A stretch of DNA of 64,000 bases from Gemmatimonadota bacterium (GCA_022826685.1 JAJDUL010000035.1:124001-188000); one strand, 5' to 3'; numbered from the stretch's first letter, positions 53,963-63,191 are shown. A program made the numbers and translations. Notes: a model not told the origin generated them from the sequence alone.

Positions 53963-54667
53963 TCAACCGTAGGGCGCGAGCGCGTCGCGCAGCGCCGCCA
54001 TGTTCGCGGCGATCCCCGGCGCCCACCGGAACACGGAAGAACCGGCCACGAACACCGACGCCCCCGCCGCGGCGCACACGGGAGCAGAGGTCGGATCGAT
54101 CCCTCCGTCGACCTGGATCGCCGGCGGAGCCAGCCCGCGATCCGCCGCCATCCGCAGCACCGTGGAGATCTTCGGCACCGCTTCGGCAATGAACTTCTGT
54201 CCCCCGAACCCCGGGTTCACCGTCATCACGAGGACGAGGTCCACGTACCCCAGGACTTCCGACAGGGTCTCCGCGGGCGTGGCCGGGTTCAGCGCGACGC
54301 CGGCGTAGCAGCCCAGCTCCCGGATCCGGTGCAGGTCGCCGTGCAGGTGGGCGGACACCTCCTGGTGGACCGTGAGCACGTCCGCGCCCGCCTCCGCGAA
54401 AGGCTCGAGGAACTCGCCGGGGTTGTCGATCATCAGGTGCACGTCGAGGAACGAGTCGGAGACGGCGCGCAGCGACTCCAGCACCGGCAGCCCGATCGTG
54501 AGGTTGGGGACGAAGTGCCCGTCCATGACGTCGAGCTGGAACCACTCCGCCCCCGCGGCCTCGGCCTCGGCCACCTCCGCTCCCAGCCGCGCGTAGTCGG
54601 CGGCGAGGATCGATGGGGCGATGACCATCCCCCCCGGCAACGCCCGATTCAGTCCGCGTTCGGTCAC
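53963..54667 (-). CDS. rpe: Ribulose-phosphate 3-epimerase
   Basis: 234 residues. The TIM-barrel landmarks of Rpe are clear: VIAPSILAADYARLGAEVAEAEAAGAEWFQLDVMDGHFVPNLTIG (metal-site histidine/aspartate DVMDGHFVPN), FLDVHLMIDNP, TVNPGFGGQKFI, and VDGGIDPTSAPVCAAAGASVFVAGSSVF. It converts ribulose-5-phosphate to xylulose-5-phosphate in the pentose phosphate and Calvin cycles. GTG at 54667 gives MTERGLNRALPGG; an internal ATG 14 codons later (MVIAPS) is a shorter option. It is 40 bases downstream of kbl on the same strand. Confidence 0.94.
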   Translation of the reverse strand: MTERGLNRALPGGMVIAPSILAADYARLGAEVAEAEAAGAEWFQLDVMDGHFVPNLTIGLPVLESLRAVSDSFLDVHLMIDNPGEFLEPFAEAGADVLTVHQEVSAHLHGDLHRIRELGCYAGVALNPATPAETLSEVLGYVDLVLVMTVNPGFGGQKFIAEAVPKISTVLRMAADRGLAPPAIQVDGGIDPTSAPVCAAAGASVFVAGSSVFRWAPGIAANMAALRDALAPYG

Positions 54668-54707
54668 GCTCCGAACCTCCCAAGCAGTCCCGGCGTCGCC
54701 ACCGGCG

Positions 54708-55934
54708 TCAGATCAGGTTGAGCCGCTCGCCCACCTTCTTCAGGGCGGCGAGAGCGGCGTCGATGTGCTCGCGCTCGTGCGCGGCCGACAGCTGACAGCG
54801 GATCCGAGCCTCGCCGCGCGGGACCACGGGATACCCGAACCCGATGACGAAGACCCCCTCGCGCAGCAGTTCGCGGCTGAGACGTATCGCGTCCGCCGTC
54901 CGTCCGATGATGACGGGGACGATCGGCGTGCCGCCCGGGATCGGCTTGTACCCGAGTTCGATGAGTCCTTCCCGATAATACTCCGTGTTGTCGCGGAGCC
55001 GGGCCACGAGTTCCGGGTGTGTCTCCAGGTGCTCGATCGCGGCCATGGCCCCGGCCGCCGAGTGGCAGGGCAGGGCGTTGGTGAACAGCTGTGTGCGCGA
55101 CGCCTGGACGAGATAGTCGATCACCGCCTCGGAACTGGCCGTGAAGCCGCCCGCCATGCCCCCGAGCGCCTTGCCGAGCGTCGACGTGACGATGTCGACC
55201 TCGCCGTGCATGCCGAAGTGCTCGGGCGTCCCGCGTCCCGTGTCGCCCAGCACCCCCGTCGCGTGCGAGTCGTCCACGGCCATGATCGCGTCGTAGCGGT
55301 CGCACAGTTCCCGGATCTCCGGCAGCGGCGCGATTTCCCCTTCCATGGAGAAGATGCCGTCCGTGATGACGAGCCGGTGGCGCGCGTCCCGGCTCGCCTC
55401 GAGGGCGTCGCGCAGCGAGTCCATGTCCATGTGGTCGTAGATGAAGCGCCGCGCCTTGCAGAGGCGGATCCCGTCGATGATGCAGGCGTGGTTGAGGCGG
55501 TCGGAGATCAGGGCGTCGTCCGCCCCCAGCAGGGGCGCGAAGAGGCCCTCGTTCGCGTTCCACGCGGAGGTGTAGGTGAGGGAGGCCGGCGTCTCGAGAA
55601 AGTCCGCGATCTTCGCCTCGAGTTCGTGGTGAATGTCGAACGTCCCGCAGATGAAGCGCACCGAGGAGGTCCCCGCGCCGTACCGGTCCACCCCCTCCTT
55701 CACCGCCCGCATCACGGATGGTTCGTCGCACAGGCCGAGGTAGTTGTTCGAGCACATGTTGATGGTCTCGCCCAGACCGGCGATGTCCACGACCGGAGCC
55801 TGCCGCCCCATGATGTGCAGGAGTTCCTTGTGAACCCCGCTCTCCTTCATCTCCCCGAGTTCGGAGACGAGGCGATGCTCGAGGCCCCGGTTCACATTCG
55901 ACGTCATCACATCCCGCTCCTCATACAGTGTCAT
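54708..55934 (-). CDS. kbl: Glycine C-acetyltransferase (2-amino-3-ketobutyrate CoA ligase)
   Basis: 408 residues, close to the 398 of E. coli Kbl. PLP lysine is in TSTLGKALGGMAGG; INMCSNNYLGL, RYGAGTSSVRFICGTFDIHHELEAKIA and SDRLNHACIIDGIRLCKARR follow the Kbl pattern closely, which separates it from the KBL paralogues BioF and HemA. It cleaves 2-amino-3-ketobutyrate with CoA to glycine and acetyl-CoA. It belongs to the same pathway as tdh, which lies upstream with a lipoprotein gene between them. Start: MTLYEERDVM at 55934 or MTSNVN a few codons on. Confidence 0.92.
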   Translation of the reverse strand: MTLYEERDVMTSNVNRGLEHRLVSELGEMKESGVHKELLHIMGRQAPVVDIAGLGETINMCSNNYLGLCDEPSVMRAVKEGVDRYGAGTSSVRFICGTFDIHHELEAKIADFLETPASLTYTSAWNANEGLFAPLLGADDALISDRLNHACIIDGIRLCKARRFIYDHMDMDSLRDALEASRDARHRLVITDGIFSMEGEIAPLPEIRELCDRYDAIMAVDDSHATGVLGDTGRGTPEHFGMHGEVDIVTSTLGKALGGMAGGFTASSEAVIDYLVQASRTQLFTNALPCHSAAGAMAAIEHLETHPELVARLRDNTEYYREGLIELGYKPIPGGTPIVPVIIGRTADAIRLSRELLREGVFVIGFGYPVVPRGEARIRCQLSAAHEREHIDAALAALKKVGERLNLI

Positions 55935-55973
55935 GATCCGTCCGCTCTGGTCATCGCGCCGCTCGCGGGGTGG

Positions 55974-56636
55974 TCACGGGTAGAGGTCGCCGACCCGCTT
56001 GTCGGTGGCCCACGCGGTGTCGACACGGATTCTGGGGCGCGACCCCCAGTTTCCGCAGTCGCTGAACGCCCGCAGCCGCCCTCGGACATGGAGGATACGG
56101 TCGGTCCCCGCCTGCCGAAGCTCGGGGCTCAGCCCGTCGAGCGCGAACACCCGCTGGCCGCCGATCCACCCCGGCCCGAACAGCCAGCACCCGGCCGCCT
56201 CGCGGATCGTCCCCTCCCCCCAGGTGCGGATGCCGGAAAACCCGCCGCTGTCCGTCGCCACGAGCGTGCCGAGATCGATCTCCGCCGCGGTGCGGATCCG
56301 GTAGTGGCCGGGCACGTCGAGCGTGATCGGCCGCGCCTCGTAATAGCTGACGTGATTGGGCGCGCACACCGCACGGAAGGTGGTCCGGCGCGCCGCGAGT
56401 TCGATCGAGGAGTCCGTGACGGCAAGCGTCGCGGTGTCCAGCCGCCCGCAGGCGTCCTCGGACACGGGCCCGCCGAACTCGAAGGAGAACGGTGCCCCCA
56501 CCTCGACCGTCTCGGGGTACGCGACCCAGGTGACGAGCGCTTCGCTGGAGGTGCCGTCCCCGAGCCGCCAGCATCCCGCCGTCAGCAGCACGGCACCGGC
56601 GAGGGCGGGGACGACGGGGGCGGCGGCGCGCGCCAC
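55974..56636 (-). CDS. Hypothetical lipoprotein between tdh and kbl
   Basis: 220 residues from a GTG at 56636 that follows the tdh stop by 13 bases. Signal peptide APVVPALAGAVLLTAGC with a lipobox (LTAGC) indicates lipidation. The remaining chain is strand-rich with five further cysteines (ACGRLD, AVCAPN, CWLFG, DCGNWG), compatible with disulfides outside the cytoplasm. There is no recognised domain. It lies inside what is otherwise the threonine-to-glycine operon; a link to that pathway is not obvious because it is extracytoplasmic. Confidence 0.7.
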   Translation of the reverse strand: MARAAAPVVPALAGAVLLTAGCWRLGDGTSSEALVTWVAYPETVEVGAPFSFEFGGPVSEDACGRLDTATLAVTDSSIELAARRTTFRAVCAPNHVSYYEARPITLDVPGHYRIRTAAEIDLGTLVATDSGGFSGIRTWGEGTIREAAGCWLFGPGWIGGQRVFALDGLSPELRQAGTDRILHVRGRLRAFSDCGNWGSRPRIRVDTAWATDKRVGDLYP

Positions 56637-56649
56637 GGGGGCCGAACCG

Positions 56650-57681
56650 CTAGTCCAGCGCGAGGACGACCTTCGCCGCCTCGCCGGAATACATGGCGTC
56701 GAACCCTTCCTCGAAGCGGTCGAACGGAAGCCGGTGGGTGATCACCGGCTCGACATCGAGACGTCCCGCCGCCAGGAAGTCCCGCATCTCGATCCACGTC
56801 CGGTACATGAGCCGCCCCACCACGCCGTACACGTGGATACCCTTGAAGATGACGTCGCGCGCGAAGTCGACCTCCACCGGGTCCTTGGGAAGCCCCAGCA
56901 GCCGGACGTGGCCGCCGTTGCGGCACATGCGGAACGCGGAACGCACGCCGTCGGGGTGTCCGCTCATCTCGCACACCACGTGGGCGCCGTAGCCGTGCGT
57001 GAGGTCGACGATCCGCGCCTCCACCTCCCCGCCCGCCGGATCGAGGCAGTCGTGCGCACCCATCCGCGCCGCGAGTTCCCGCCGCCCCCCGTGCGGCTCG
57101 ACCGCGATGACTCTGGAAGCTCCCGCCGCGCGCGCGATCCCGATGGCGAACAGGCCGATCGGACCGCAGCCGACCACCGCGACGACCCGACCCGCCACCT
57201 CCGTGTGCAAAACAGTGTGGAAAGCGTTGCCGAGCGGGTCGAACACCGCCGCCAGATCGTCGTCGATGGAATCGGGGACGTGGATGATGTTCGCCGCCGG
57301 GATGGAGACGTACTCGGCGAAGGCGCCGTCCCGGTCGATGCCGATGATCCGGGTGTCCCGGCACACGTGCGCCTGCTCGGTGCCGCAGTACTCGCAGTGC
57401 CCGCAGACCAGGTGTCCTTCCGCCGAGACGCGGTCGCCGATCTCGATGTTCCGGACCAGCCGGCCGGTCTCGACGACTTCTCCCATGAATTCGTGGCCGA
57501 GGATGACCGGCGGATTCACCCGGTGCTGCGACCAGCGGTCCCACTGGTGAATGTGGAGATCCGTGCCGCAGATCCCCGCCCGTCGCACCTTTACCAGCAC
57601 GTCGCGCGAGCGAATCTCGGGCACCGGCGCGTCGCACATCACGAGGCCGGGGGCCGGCCCGGGTTTGCGGATCGCTTTCAT
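56650..57681 (-). CDS. tdh: L-threonine 3-dehydrogenase (zinc-dependent)
   Basis: 343 residues, matching the 341-residue E. coli enzyme. It oxidises threonine to 2-amino-3-ketobutyrate. Catalytic zinc residues are in VRRAGICGTDLHIHQWDRW and LGHEFMGEV; the structural zinc has the four-cysteine loop CGHCEYCGTEQAHVC. The NAD-binding Rossmann motif is VAVVGCGPIGLFAIG. ATG at 57681 gives MKAIRKPGPAPG, the standard family start. With kbl it forms the classical threonine degradation pathway, although separated from it by a lipoprotein gene. Upstream it is divergent with a TonB-like gene, 190 bases away. Confidence 0.95.
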   Translation of the reverse strand: MKAIRKPGPAPGLVMCDAPVPEIRSRDVLVKVRRAGICGTDLHIHQWDRWSQHRVNPPVILGHEFMGEVVETGRLVRNIEIGDRVSAEGHLVCGHCEYCGTEQAHVCRDTRIIGIDRDGAFAEYVSIPAANIIHVPDSIDDDLAAVFDPLGNAFHTVLHTEVAGRVVAVVGCGPIGLFAIGIARAAGASRVIAVEPHGGRRELAARMGAHDCLDPAGGEVEARIVDLTHGYGAHVVCEMSGHPDGVRSAFRMCRNGGHVRLLGLPKDPVEVDFARDVIFKGIHVYGVVGRLMYRTWIEMRDFLAAGRLDVEPVITHRLPFDRFEEGFDAMYSGEAAKVVLALD

Positions 57682-57871
57682 GGAGGCGGAAGATGGCTCC
57701 TGGATGGAGACGTGTCGGGTGGCGCACAATGTGCCGGAGGGTCTGACCGGGCGGCAAGCGCCGGGAACCCGGAACGGCGGCGTTCCGTACGATGTCTTGG
57801 CGGGGAGCCGCTGACCGCCGCGTGACGCCGTCCCGACGGCCTCGGGACCATGCTGGAGTCGGATCGGAGCT

Positions 57872-58552
57872 GTGCGCACGACGACAAGAAAACGGCCGGA
57901 CTGGCGATACAGGGGCGCGTCATCGCGCTCCCGCGGCCGGGAGCGGGCCGTGTGGTGGGGCGGGATGCTCGTCTCCGCGCTCCTGCACGCCTTCCTCCTC
58001 TTCGCGTGGGTGCGCCCGGCGCCCGAGTTCGAGCCGGCCGCCCGGCCCGGCGTGGATCCGGACCTCCCCGCCGGCGGGGGCGGGCTGAGAGCGTTGCGGG
58101 TTTCCGTTCCCCGGAGGATCGAGATCCCTCCGCCTCCGCGGCCCGTCCTCGCCGTCGACATGCCCGAGATCGAGATCCGGGAGACGGAGATCGAAGTGTC
58201 CTCCGAACTGCTCCCCGTCGGCGCGCCGGCGCCGGCCCCCGGTCGCGGCGCGGGGATCGGTCCCGGGGACGAGGGGGCGGGCGGGGGCGAGGGCGACGGC
58301 TACGTGTCGCCCGTACCGAGATCCGTCGTCCCGCACTGGGATCCCCCCGGGTCCGTGCGCGGCATGGAGGTGACGGTGCGCGTCTTCGTCGACGCCACCG
58401 GGCGCCCGAGCCTCGTCGAACTGGATCCCCCGACCCCGGACGAGGGGTTCAACCGCGACATCATGCGGCAGGTGCGGGCGTGGGAATACCGGCCCGCGCT
58501 GCGCCACGGGAACCCGGTCGACGGCTGGGCCGAGATCACCTTCATCTTCTGA
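57872..58552 (+). CDS. TonB-like energy transducer
   Basis: 226 residues from GTG 57872. A basic N-terminus is followed by one membrane anchor (WWGGMLVSALLHAFLLFAWV, residues about 28-47), then a proline- and glycine-rich spacer (IEIPPPPRPVLAVDMPEIEI), and a C-terminal TonB domain with HWDPPGSVRGMEVTVRVFVDATGRPSLVEL and a final VRAWEYRPALRHGNPV. TonB couples the proton gradient to outer-membrane receptors. No ExbB/ExbD genes lie nearby. Its function could also be in a gliding or secretion machine of this phylum. Confidence 0.8.
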   Translation: MRTTTRKRPDWRYRGASSRSRGRERAVWWGGMLVSALLHAFLLFAWVRPAPEFEPAARPGVDPDLPAGGGGLRALRVSVPRRIEIPPPPRPVLAVDMPEIEIRETEIEVSSELLPVGAPAPAPGRGAGIGPGDEGAGGGEGDGYVSPVPRSVVPHWDPPGSVRGMEVTVRVFVDATGRPSLVELDPPTPDEGFNRDIMRQVRAWEYRPALRHGNPVDGWAEITFIF

Positions 58553-58590
58553 CGCCACCCGGCGCCATCCGACGCCACCCAACGCCTTCC
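58551..58590 (+). repeat. Tandem 20-base duplication in the gap before comEA-like gene
   Basis: Two adjacent 20-base units (58551-58570 and 58571-58590), each beginning GACGCCACCC, differ at about three positions. They start within the stop codon of the TonB-like gene. The rest of the gap to 58687 shows no gene; a purine-rich GGGAGG element at about 58675-58680 serves the next gene. Confidence 0.6.
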
Positions 58591-58687
58591 CACACGTCCG
58601 CGGATGACCGTTTGACGACCGGTTGATCCGCTCTCCGATCCTCGGGCAGGAACAGGAATCGGTCCCGATCAGGCGGGGAGGTGCGGG

Positions 58688-59365
58688 GTGTGGGATCTGA
58701 ATCGCGCGGAACGCAAGGCGCTGGGCGCGGCACTGGTACTCGTGGGGGTGAGCCTCATCTCTCGCACCCTCCTCGCGCCGGAACCCGGGCGGGTACACGG
58801 TCTCGAAACGATCAACCCCGCGACGGATCTGGAGGGCATCGAGGGCGAGGTCGTCGCCGCGCTAACCCGGGAGCAGCGGGCACAGACACCGCTCGCCGAT
58901 GGCGAGCAGATCGATGTGAATCGTGCCCCGGCCGACGAACTGCGCCGCCTGCCCGGCGTCGGGCCGAGCCTCGCGGAGGCTCTCATCGAAGAGCGGGAAC
59001 GTGCTCCGTTCAGCGGGCCCGCCGACCTGGAGCGGGTCGCTGGGGTGGGGGAGGTCACCGCGCGTCGCCTCGCGCCGCATCTCCGTTTCGAGCGCGGGGC
59101 GCCTCGCTCGGCTCCCGCCCCCGCTCCCGCCGCGTCGGTGTCGACGGGATGTCCACCCGGAAGCGCGCGGATCGATCTCAATCGGGCGAGTCCGGCACAA
59201 CTCGAGAGCCTGTCCGGCATTGGGCCCGCCCTCGCGGCCCGCATCATCGAGGACCGAAGCGAGAACGGGCCGTTCGAGGCACCCGAGGCGGTCACCCGCG
59301 TGCGGGGCATCGGGGCACGCACCCTCGCCCGCTTCCGGGAACGGGTATGCACGGGGGTGCGATGA
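58688..59365 (+). CDS. ComEA-like membrane protein with two helix-hairpin-helix domains
   Basis: 225 residues from GTG 58688, with GGGAGG seven bases ahead. An N-terminal membrane anchor (GAALVLVGVSLISRTLLA) is followed by two helix-hairpin-helix modules: IDVNRAPADELRRLPGVGPSLAEALIEER near residue 75, and IDLNRASPAQLESLSGIGPALAARIIEDR near residue 160, each of the ComEA DNA-binding type. ComEA binds incoming DNA during natural transformation. A proline/alanine linker joins the modules. Its stop overlaps the pilB start (ATGA), tying it to the pilus operon. Confidence 0.85.
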   Translation: MWDLNRAERKALGAALVLVGVSLISRTLLAPEPGRVHGLETINPATDLEGIEGEVVAALTREQRAQTPLADGEQIDVNRAPADELRRLPGVGPSLAEALIEERERAPFSGPADLERVAGVGEVTARRLAPHLRFERGAPRSAPAPAPAASVSTGCPPGSARIDLNRASPAQLESLSGIGPALAARIIEDRSENGPFEAPEAVTRVRGIGARTLARFRERVCTGVR

Positions 59366-60888
59366 CTCCCACACCAGCCACGGACACCCCGGCACCGAGG
59401 CGGAAGCGGCTTGCGTCGGACCCCAGGGTCCTTCGCCTCATCCCGGCGGAATTCGCGAGCCGGCATCTCGTGCTCCCGCTGCGGCGCGCCGGTCGGACGC
59501 TCTCCGTGGCAATGGCGGACCCGTCCGACGCGGCGCTCATCGACGACCTGAAGTTCCTCACCCAGTTCGAGATCGAAGCAGTAAGAGCGGGGGAACACAC
59601 GCTCCGCCAACGGATCGACCGGAGCTACGAGGCCGCCACGACGCGGGGCGGGGGGCGCGCGGAGGGCATGGGCGAGGCAACGCCGGCCCAGGCAACGCCG
59701 GCCGAGGCAGATTCGGCCGAAGCCGGTGAGGAACCTGCCGTCCGGCTCATCAACGACATCCTCGGCGACGCGGTACATCGCGGCGCTTCGGACATTCACT
59801 TCGAGCCGTACGAGAGTGAACTTCGCGTCCGCTATCGTCTGGATGGGAGACTGCGCGAAATCATGCGCCCGCCCTTCCGGATGGCGGCGGCCCTGACGTC
59901 TCGCCTCAAGATCCTGGCGGACCTGAACATCGCGGAGCGCCGGATACCCCAGGATGGCCGGATCCGCATGCCGGTCGCCGACCGGGTGATCGACTTCCGG
60001 GTCTCGACGCTTCCCACGCTGTTCGGCGAGAAGGTCGTCCTTCGAATCCTCGACAGGGAGCGGCAGGCCTTCGACCTCGAATCCTTCGGGATGGAGGCGC
60101 GCGCGGAGCGAGCGCTGCTCGCGGCGATCGCGCAAACGTCGGGAATGGTTCTGGTCACAGGTCCCACGGGGTCCGGGAAGACCACGACGCTCTACAGCGC
60201 GCTCGCGAGACTCAACACGTCCGAAGCGAACATCATGACCGCCGAGGATCCGGTCGAGTACAGTATCGAGGGTATCAACCAGGTCCAGATCCGTCCGAAG
60301 ATCGGTCTTACCTTCGCCACGACGCTTCGCGCATTCCTGCGGCAGGACCCCAACATCCTCATGGTGGGCGAGATCCGTGACCGCGAGACGGGCGGCATCG
60401 CCGTGAAGGCTGCGCTCACCGGCCATCTCGTGCTCTCCACGCTCCACACCAATGACGCCGCTTCGACCGCGACGCGACTCGTGGACATGGGGATCGAAGC
60501 GTTCAACGTGGCCGTCGCCGTCAAGGTCATCACCGCCCAGCGGCTCGTCGGTCGGATCTGTCCCGACTGTCGGGTCGAGACGAGCTACGCACCCGAGATC
60601 CTGAATTCGGTCGGACTGGAAACGGGCAGACGTGGCAAGGGTGCCTTCTACCGCGGCGCGGGCTGCGACTCGTGCGGCGGGTCGGGGTACTCGGGTCGTC
60701 AAGGCCTGTATGAAGTCCTTCCGATGTCTCCCGCGATCCGGCGGCTGGTTCTGGCGGGCGCATCCTCGGAGGAGATCGAGCGCTGCGCGGTCGACGAAGG
60801 GATGATCACCCTGCGGCAGGATGGGTTCGCCAAGGTGACGAAGGGGATTGCGACACTCGAAGATGTGCTCAGAGAAACGCCGGCGTAG
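59362..60888 (+). CDS. pilB: Type IV pilus assembly ATPase
   Basis: 508 residues from ATG 59362. A short N-terminal GspE_N-type domain (LIPAEFASRHLVLPLRRAGRTLSVAMADPSD) precedes an Ala/Glu linker with repeats of the form TPAQATPAEA. The ATPase core has Walker A GPTGSGKTTT near residue 267, Asp-box (AEDPVEYSIEGINQVQI), Walker B (LMVGEIRDRETGGIAVKAALTGHLVLSTLHTND) and a C-terminal zinc ribbon with cysteines CPDC and CDSCGGSGYSGRQGLYEV. These mark the PilB/GspE assembly motor. The product assembles the pilus with PilC. Slightly shorter N-terminus than the 560-residue enterobacterial PilB. Confidence 0.93.
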   Translation: MTPTPATDTPAPRRKRLASDPRVLRLIPAEFASRHLVLPLRRAGRTLSVAMADPSDAALIDDLKFLTQFEIEAVRAGEHTLRQRIDRSYEAATTRGGGRAEGMGEATPAQATPAEADSAEAGEEPAVRLINDILGDAVHRGASDIHFEPYESELRVRYRLDGRLREIMRPPFRMAAALTSRLKILADLNIAERRIPQDGRIRMPVADRVIDFRVSTLPTLFGEKVVLRILDRERQAFDLESFGMEARAERALLAAIAQTSGMVLVTGPTGSGKTTTLYSALARLNTSEANIMTAEDPVEYSIEGINQVQIRPKIGLTFATTLRAFLRQDPNILMVGEIRDRETGGIAVKAALTGHLVLSTLHTNDAASTATRLVDMGIEAFNVAVAVKVITAQRLVGRICPDCRVETSYAPEILNSVGLETGRRGKGAFYRGAGCDSCGGSGYSGRQGLYEVLPMSPAIRRLVLAGASSEEIERCAVDEGMITLRQDGFAKVTKGIATLEDVLRETPA

Positions 60889-60898
60889 GCGGGGCCGC

Positions 60899-61987
60899 AT
60901 GGACGCACGTCTGGTTGAACTGCTGAGGGAGATGGTCGAACGGGGTGCGTCCGACCTGCACCTTACGGCGGGCGAACGCCCGAAGCTCCGGATCGACGGC
61001 GACCTCACCGACAGTCGCGCGGACGGCGTGCTGGAACCGGAGGATACCGCGCTCCTCGGCCGTTCGATGCTCTCCAGCGACCAGCGCGCGCGTTTCGCGG
61101 GTGAGCCCGACTTCGATTTCGGCTTCGAGATTCCCGGCCTCTCCCGCTTTCGCGCAAACCTGTTCCGGCAGCGAGGGACCGTGGCGTGCGCCATCCGCCG
61201 GGTGCCGGTGGAGATCCCGAGCCTGCGCGAACTCGGCGTTCCATCGGTCGTCGGCCGGCTGGCGGACAAACCGCGCGGACTCGTGCTGGTCACGGGCCCC
61301 ACCGGCTCGGGCAAATCGACGACTCTGGCGGCGATGGTGGACCGCATCAACACGGCCCGCGCGGGCCACATCGTGACGATCGAGGATCCGATCGAATTCG
61401 TGCATCCGCACAAACGCTGCATCGTGAACCAGCGCGAGATCGGGCAGGACACGCCCGACTTCGCCAACGCCCTCCGTTACGCGCTGCGGCAGGACCCCGA
61501 CGTCATCCTCATCGGCGAATTGCGGGATCCCGAGACGATCCAGGCCGCGCTCACGGTCGCGGAGACCGGGCACCTTGCGCTCGGCACGCTGCATACGCGT
61601 TCGGCGGCAGAGTCCATCCACCGGATCATCGATGCTTTCCCGGCCCACCGGCAGGAGCAGGTGCGCGCGCAGTTCGCCCACGTCTTTGAGGGGGTCATCA
61701 CCCAGACGCTGCTTCGCCGGGCGCAGGGCGGCGGCCGCGTCGTGGCCTGCGAGATTCTCGTCGCGACGCCCGCGGTTCGGGCTTTGATTCGGGAGGCGAA
61801 GGTCCATCAGATCCATTCCGCGATGCAGGCCGCACGCCGGTTCGGCATGCGGACCCTCAACGATGCGCTCCACCGGCTCTATGTCCGGCGGCAGGTGGAC
61901 TTCGACGAATGTCTCCGGATCACCTCCGATGCCGCCGAATTCCGTCGCATGGCGAGCACGTCCGCGCCGGACGGATCCGCACGGTGA
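60899..61987 (+). CDS. pilT: Type IV pilus retraction ATPase
   Basis: 362 residues. PilT pattern: LLREMVERGASDLHLTAGERPKLRIDGDL at the N-terminus, Walker A GPTGSGKSTTLAAM near residue 133, the Asp-box/Walker B region VTIEDPIEFVHPHKRCIVNQREIGQDTPDFANALRYALRQDPDVILIGELRDPETIQAAL, the HTRSAAESIHRIIDAFPAHRQEQVR segment, and the AIRALIREAK-like terminal motif. PilT depolymerises pilin for twitching and DNA uptake. ATG 60899 lies 10 bases after the pilB stop. Confidence 0.94.
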   Translation: MDARLVELLREMVERGASDLHLTAGERPKLRIDGDLTDSRADGVLEPEDTALLGRSMLSSDQRARFAGEPDFDFGFEIPGLSRFRANLFRQRGTVACAIRRVPVEIPSLRELGVPSVVGRLADKPRGLVLVTGPTGSGKSTTLAAMVDRINTARAGHIVTIEDPIEFVHPHKRCIVNQREIGQDTPDFANALRYALRQDPDVILIGELRDPETIQAALTVAETGHLALGTLHTRSAAESIHRIIDAFPAHRQEQVRAQFAHVFEGVITQTLLRRAQGGGRVVACEILVATPAVRALIREAKVHQIHSAMQAARRFGMRTLNDALHRLYVRRQVDFDECLRITSDAAEFRRMASTSAPDGSAR

Positions 61988-62093
61988 CGGAGTCGACGTG
62001 AGGGGGGCAGCAGGGACCGGCCGCCGGCGATGGCGTGGGGTGGATGATGTGGGGGCTGGCGGTCGGTCCGCCCTCTCTCCCGGTCGAGAGCCC

Positions 62094-63191
62094 GTGACGT
62101 CCGTCCTGGCGGACATGGGCCGGCGCGTGCGGCGCCGCATCTCCGCGCCGCCGGCACGGGTGAAGACCCGTGATCTCGTGCTCTTCACGCGGCAGTTCTC
62201 GGTGATGACCAGCGCAGGGTTGCCGCTCACCCGGACGCTCGAAACCCTCGCGCTCCAGGCGGAGAACCCCGCGCTTCGGCAGGTGGCCCGCGACACGCTT
62301 CGCGATGTCGAGGCCGGGAAGACCCTGGCCGGCGCCCTCGGCAGGCACCCCCGGGTTTTCTCGAAGCTCTACGTGAACATGGTCCATGCAGGGGAGTCGG
62401 GGAGCAGGCTGGACGGGATTCTCGACCGCCTCGCCACTTTCCTCGAGAAGAGCGAAGAGATCCGCCGCAAGGTGAAGGGCGCCATGCTCTATCCCGCCGT
62501 CGTGCTCGCGGTGGCCATGGCGGTCGTCGCGACGCTCCTACTGTTTGTGATCCCGACGTTCGAGACCGTGTTCGCGAGCCTCGACGCGAGGCTTCCCCTT
62601 CCGACACGCGTCGTCATCGGTCTCTCGGGGATCGTCCAGAACTGGTGGTGGGTGCTGCTGGCCGTGGCGGGCGGCGCGGCCCTGATGCTGCGCCGCTGGA
62701 TCGCCACGGACGCGGGTCGGCGGCACTTCGACCGAATGCTGCTGCAACTGCCGGTTCTCGGTTCGCTGATCCGGAAGGCCGCGGTGTCCCGCGTCACGCG
62801 GACCCTGGGAACGCTGCTCTCGTCGGGCGTTCCGATCCTGGAGGGACTCGAGATCACGGCGCGGACGGCGGGGAACCGCGTGATCCAGGATGCGATCCAG
62901 GCGAGTCGGGCCGCGATCCGCCGGGGTGATTCCATTGCCCGGCCACTGCGAGAAACCCGGGCCTTCCCACCCATGGTGGCCCGAATGATCCACGTCGGAG
63001 AAGAGACCGGAGATCTCGATGGGATGCTGGCCCGGATCGCCGATTTCTATGATGACGAAGTCGATGCGGGCGCCGAGAGCCTGCTGAGGATACTGGAGCC
63101 CGTTCTCATCGTGGTCCTCGGAGGTCTCGTCGGTGGGATGATCATCGCCATGTACCTCCCGATCTTCGAACTCATCAACGCGATCCAGTGA
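62094..63191 (+). CDS. pilC: Type IV pilus inner-membrane platform protein, possibly lacking the N-terminal cap
   Basis: About 365 residues from GTG 62094. The core GspF/PilC repeats are clear: TRDLVLFTRQFSVMTSAGLPLTRTLETL and the second copy starting SRVTRTLGTLLSSGVPILEGLEITA, each followed by a GEESG/GEETG motif (MVHAGESGSRL, MIHVGEETGDL). Three hydrophobic helices are evident (YPAVVLAVAMAVVATLLLFVIP, WWWVLLAVAGGAALML, LEPVLIVVLGGLVGGMIIAMYLPIFELINAIQ). The usual 50-residue beta-rich cap at the start (Y-x-A-x-D-x-x-G) cannot be found. GTG 61998, with GGAG five bases before, gives a longer but glycine/arginine-rich start. Gap to pilT is about 106 bases from the chosen start. Confidence 0.85.
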   Translation: MTSVLADMGRRVRRRISAPPARVKTRDLVLFTRQFSVMTSAGLPLTRTLETLALQAENPALRQVARDTLRDVEAGKTLAGALGRHPRVFSKLYVNMVHAGESGSRLDGILDRLATFLEKSEEIRRKVKGAMLYPAVVLAVAMAVVATLLLFVIPTFETVFASLDARLPLPTRVVIGLSGIVQNWWWVLLAVAGGAALMLRRWIATDAGRRHFDRMLLQLPVLGSLIRKAAVSRVTRTLGTLLSSGVPILEGLEITARTAGNRVIQDAIQASRAAIRRGDSIARPLRETRAFPPMVARMIHVGEETGDLDGMLARIADFYDDEVDAGAESLLRILEPVLIVVLGGLVGGMIIAMYLPIFELINAIQ

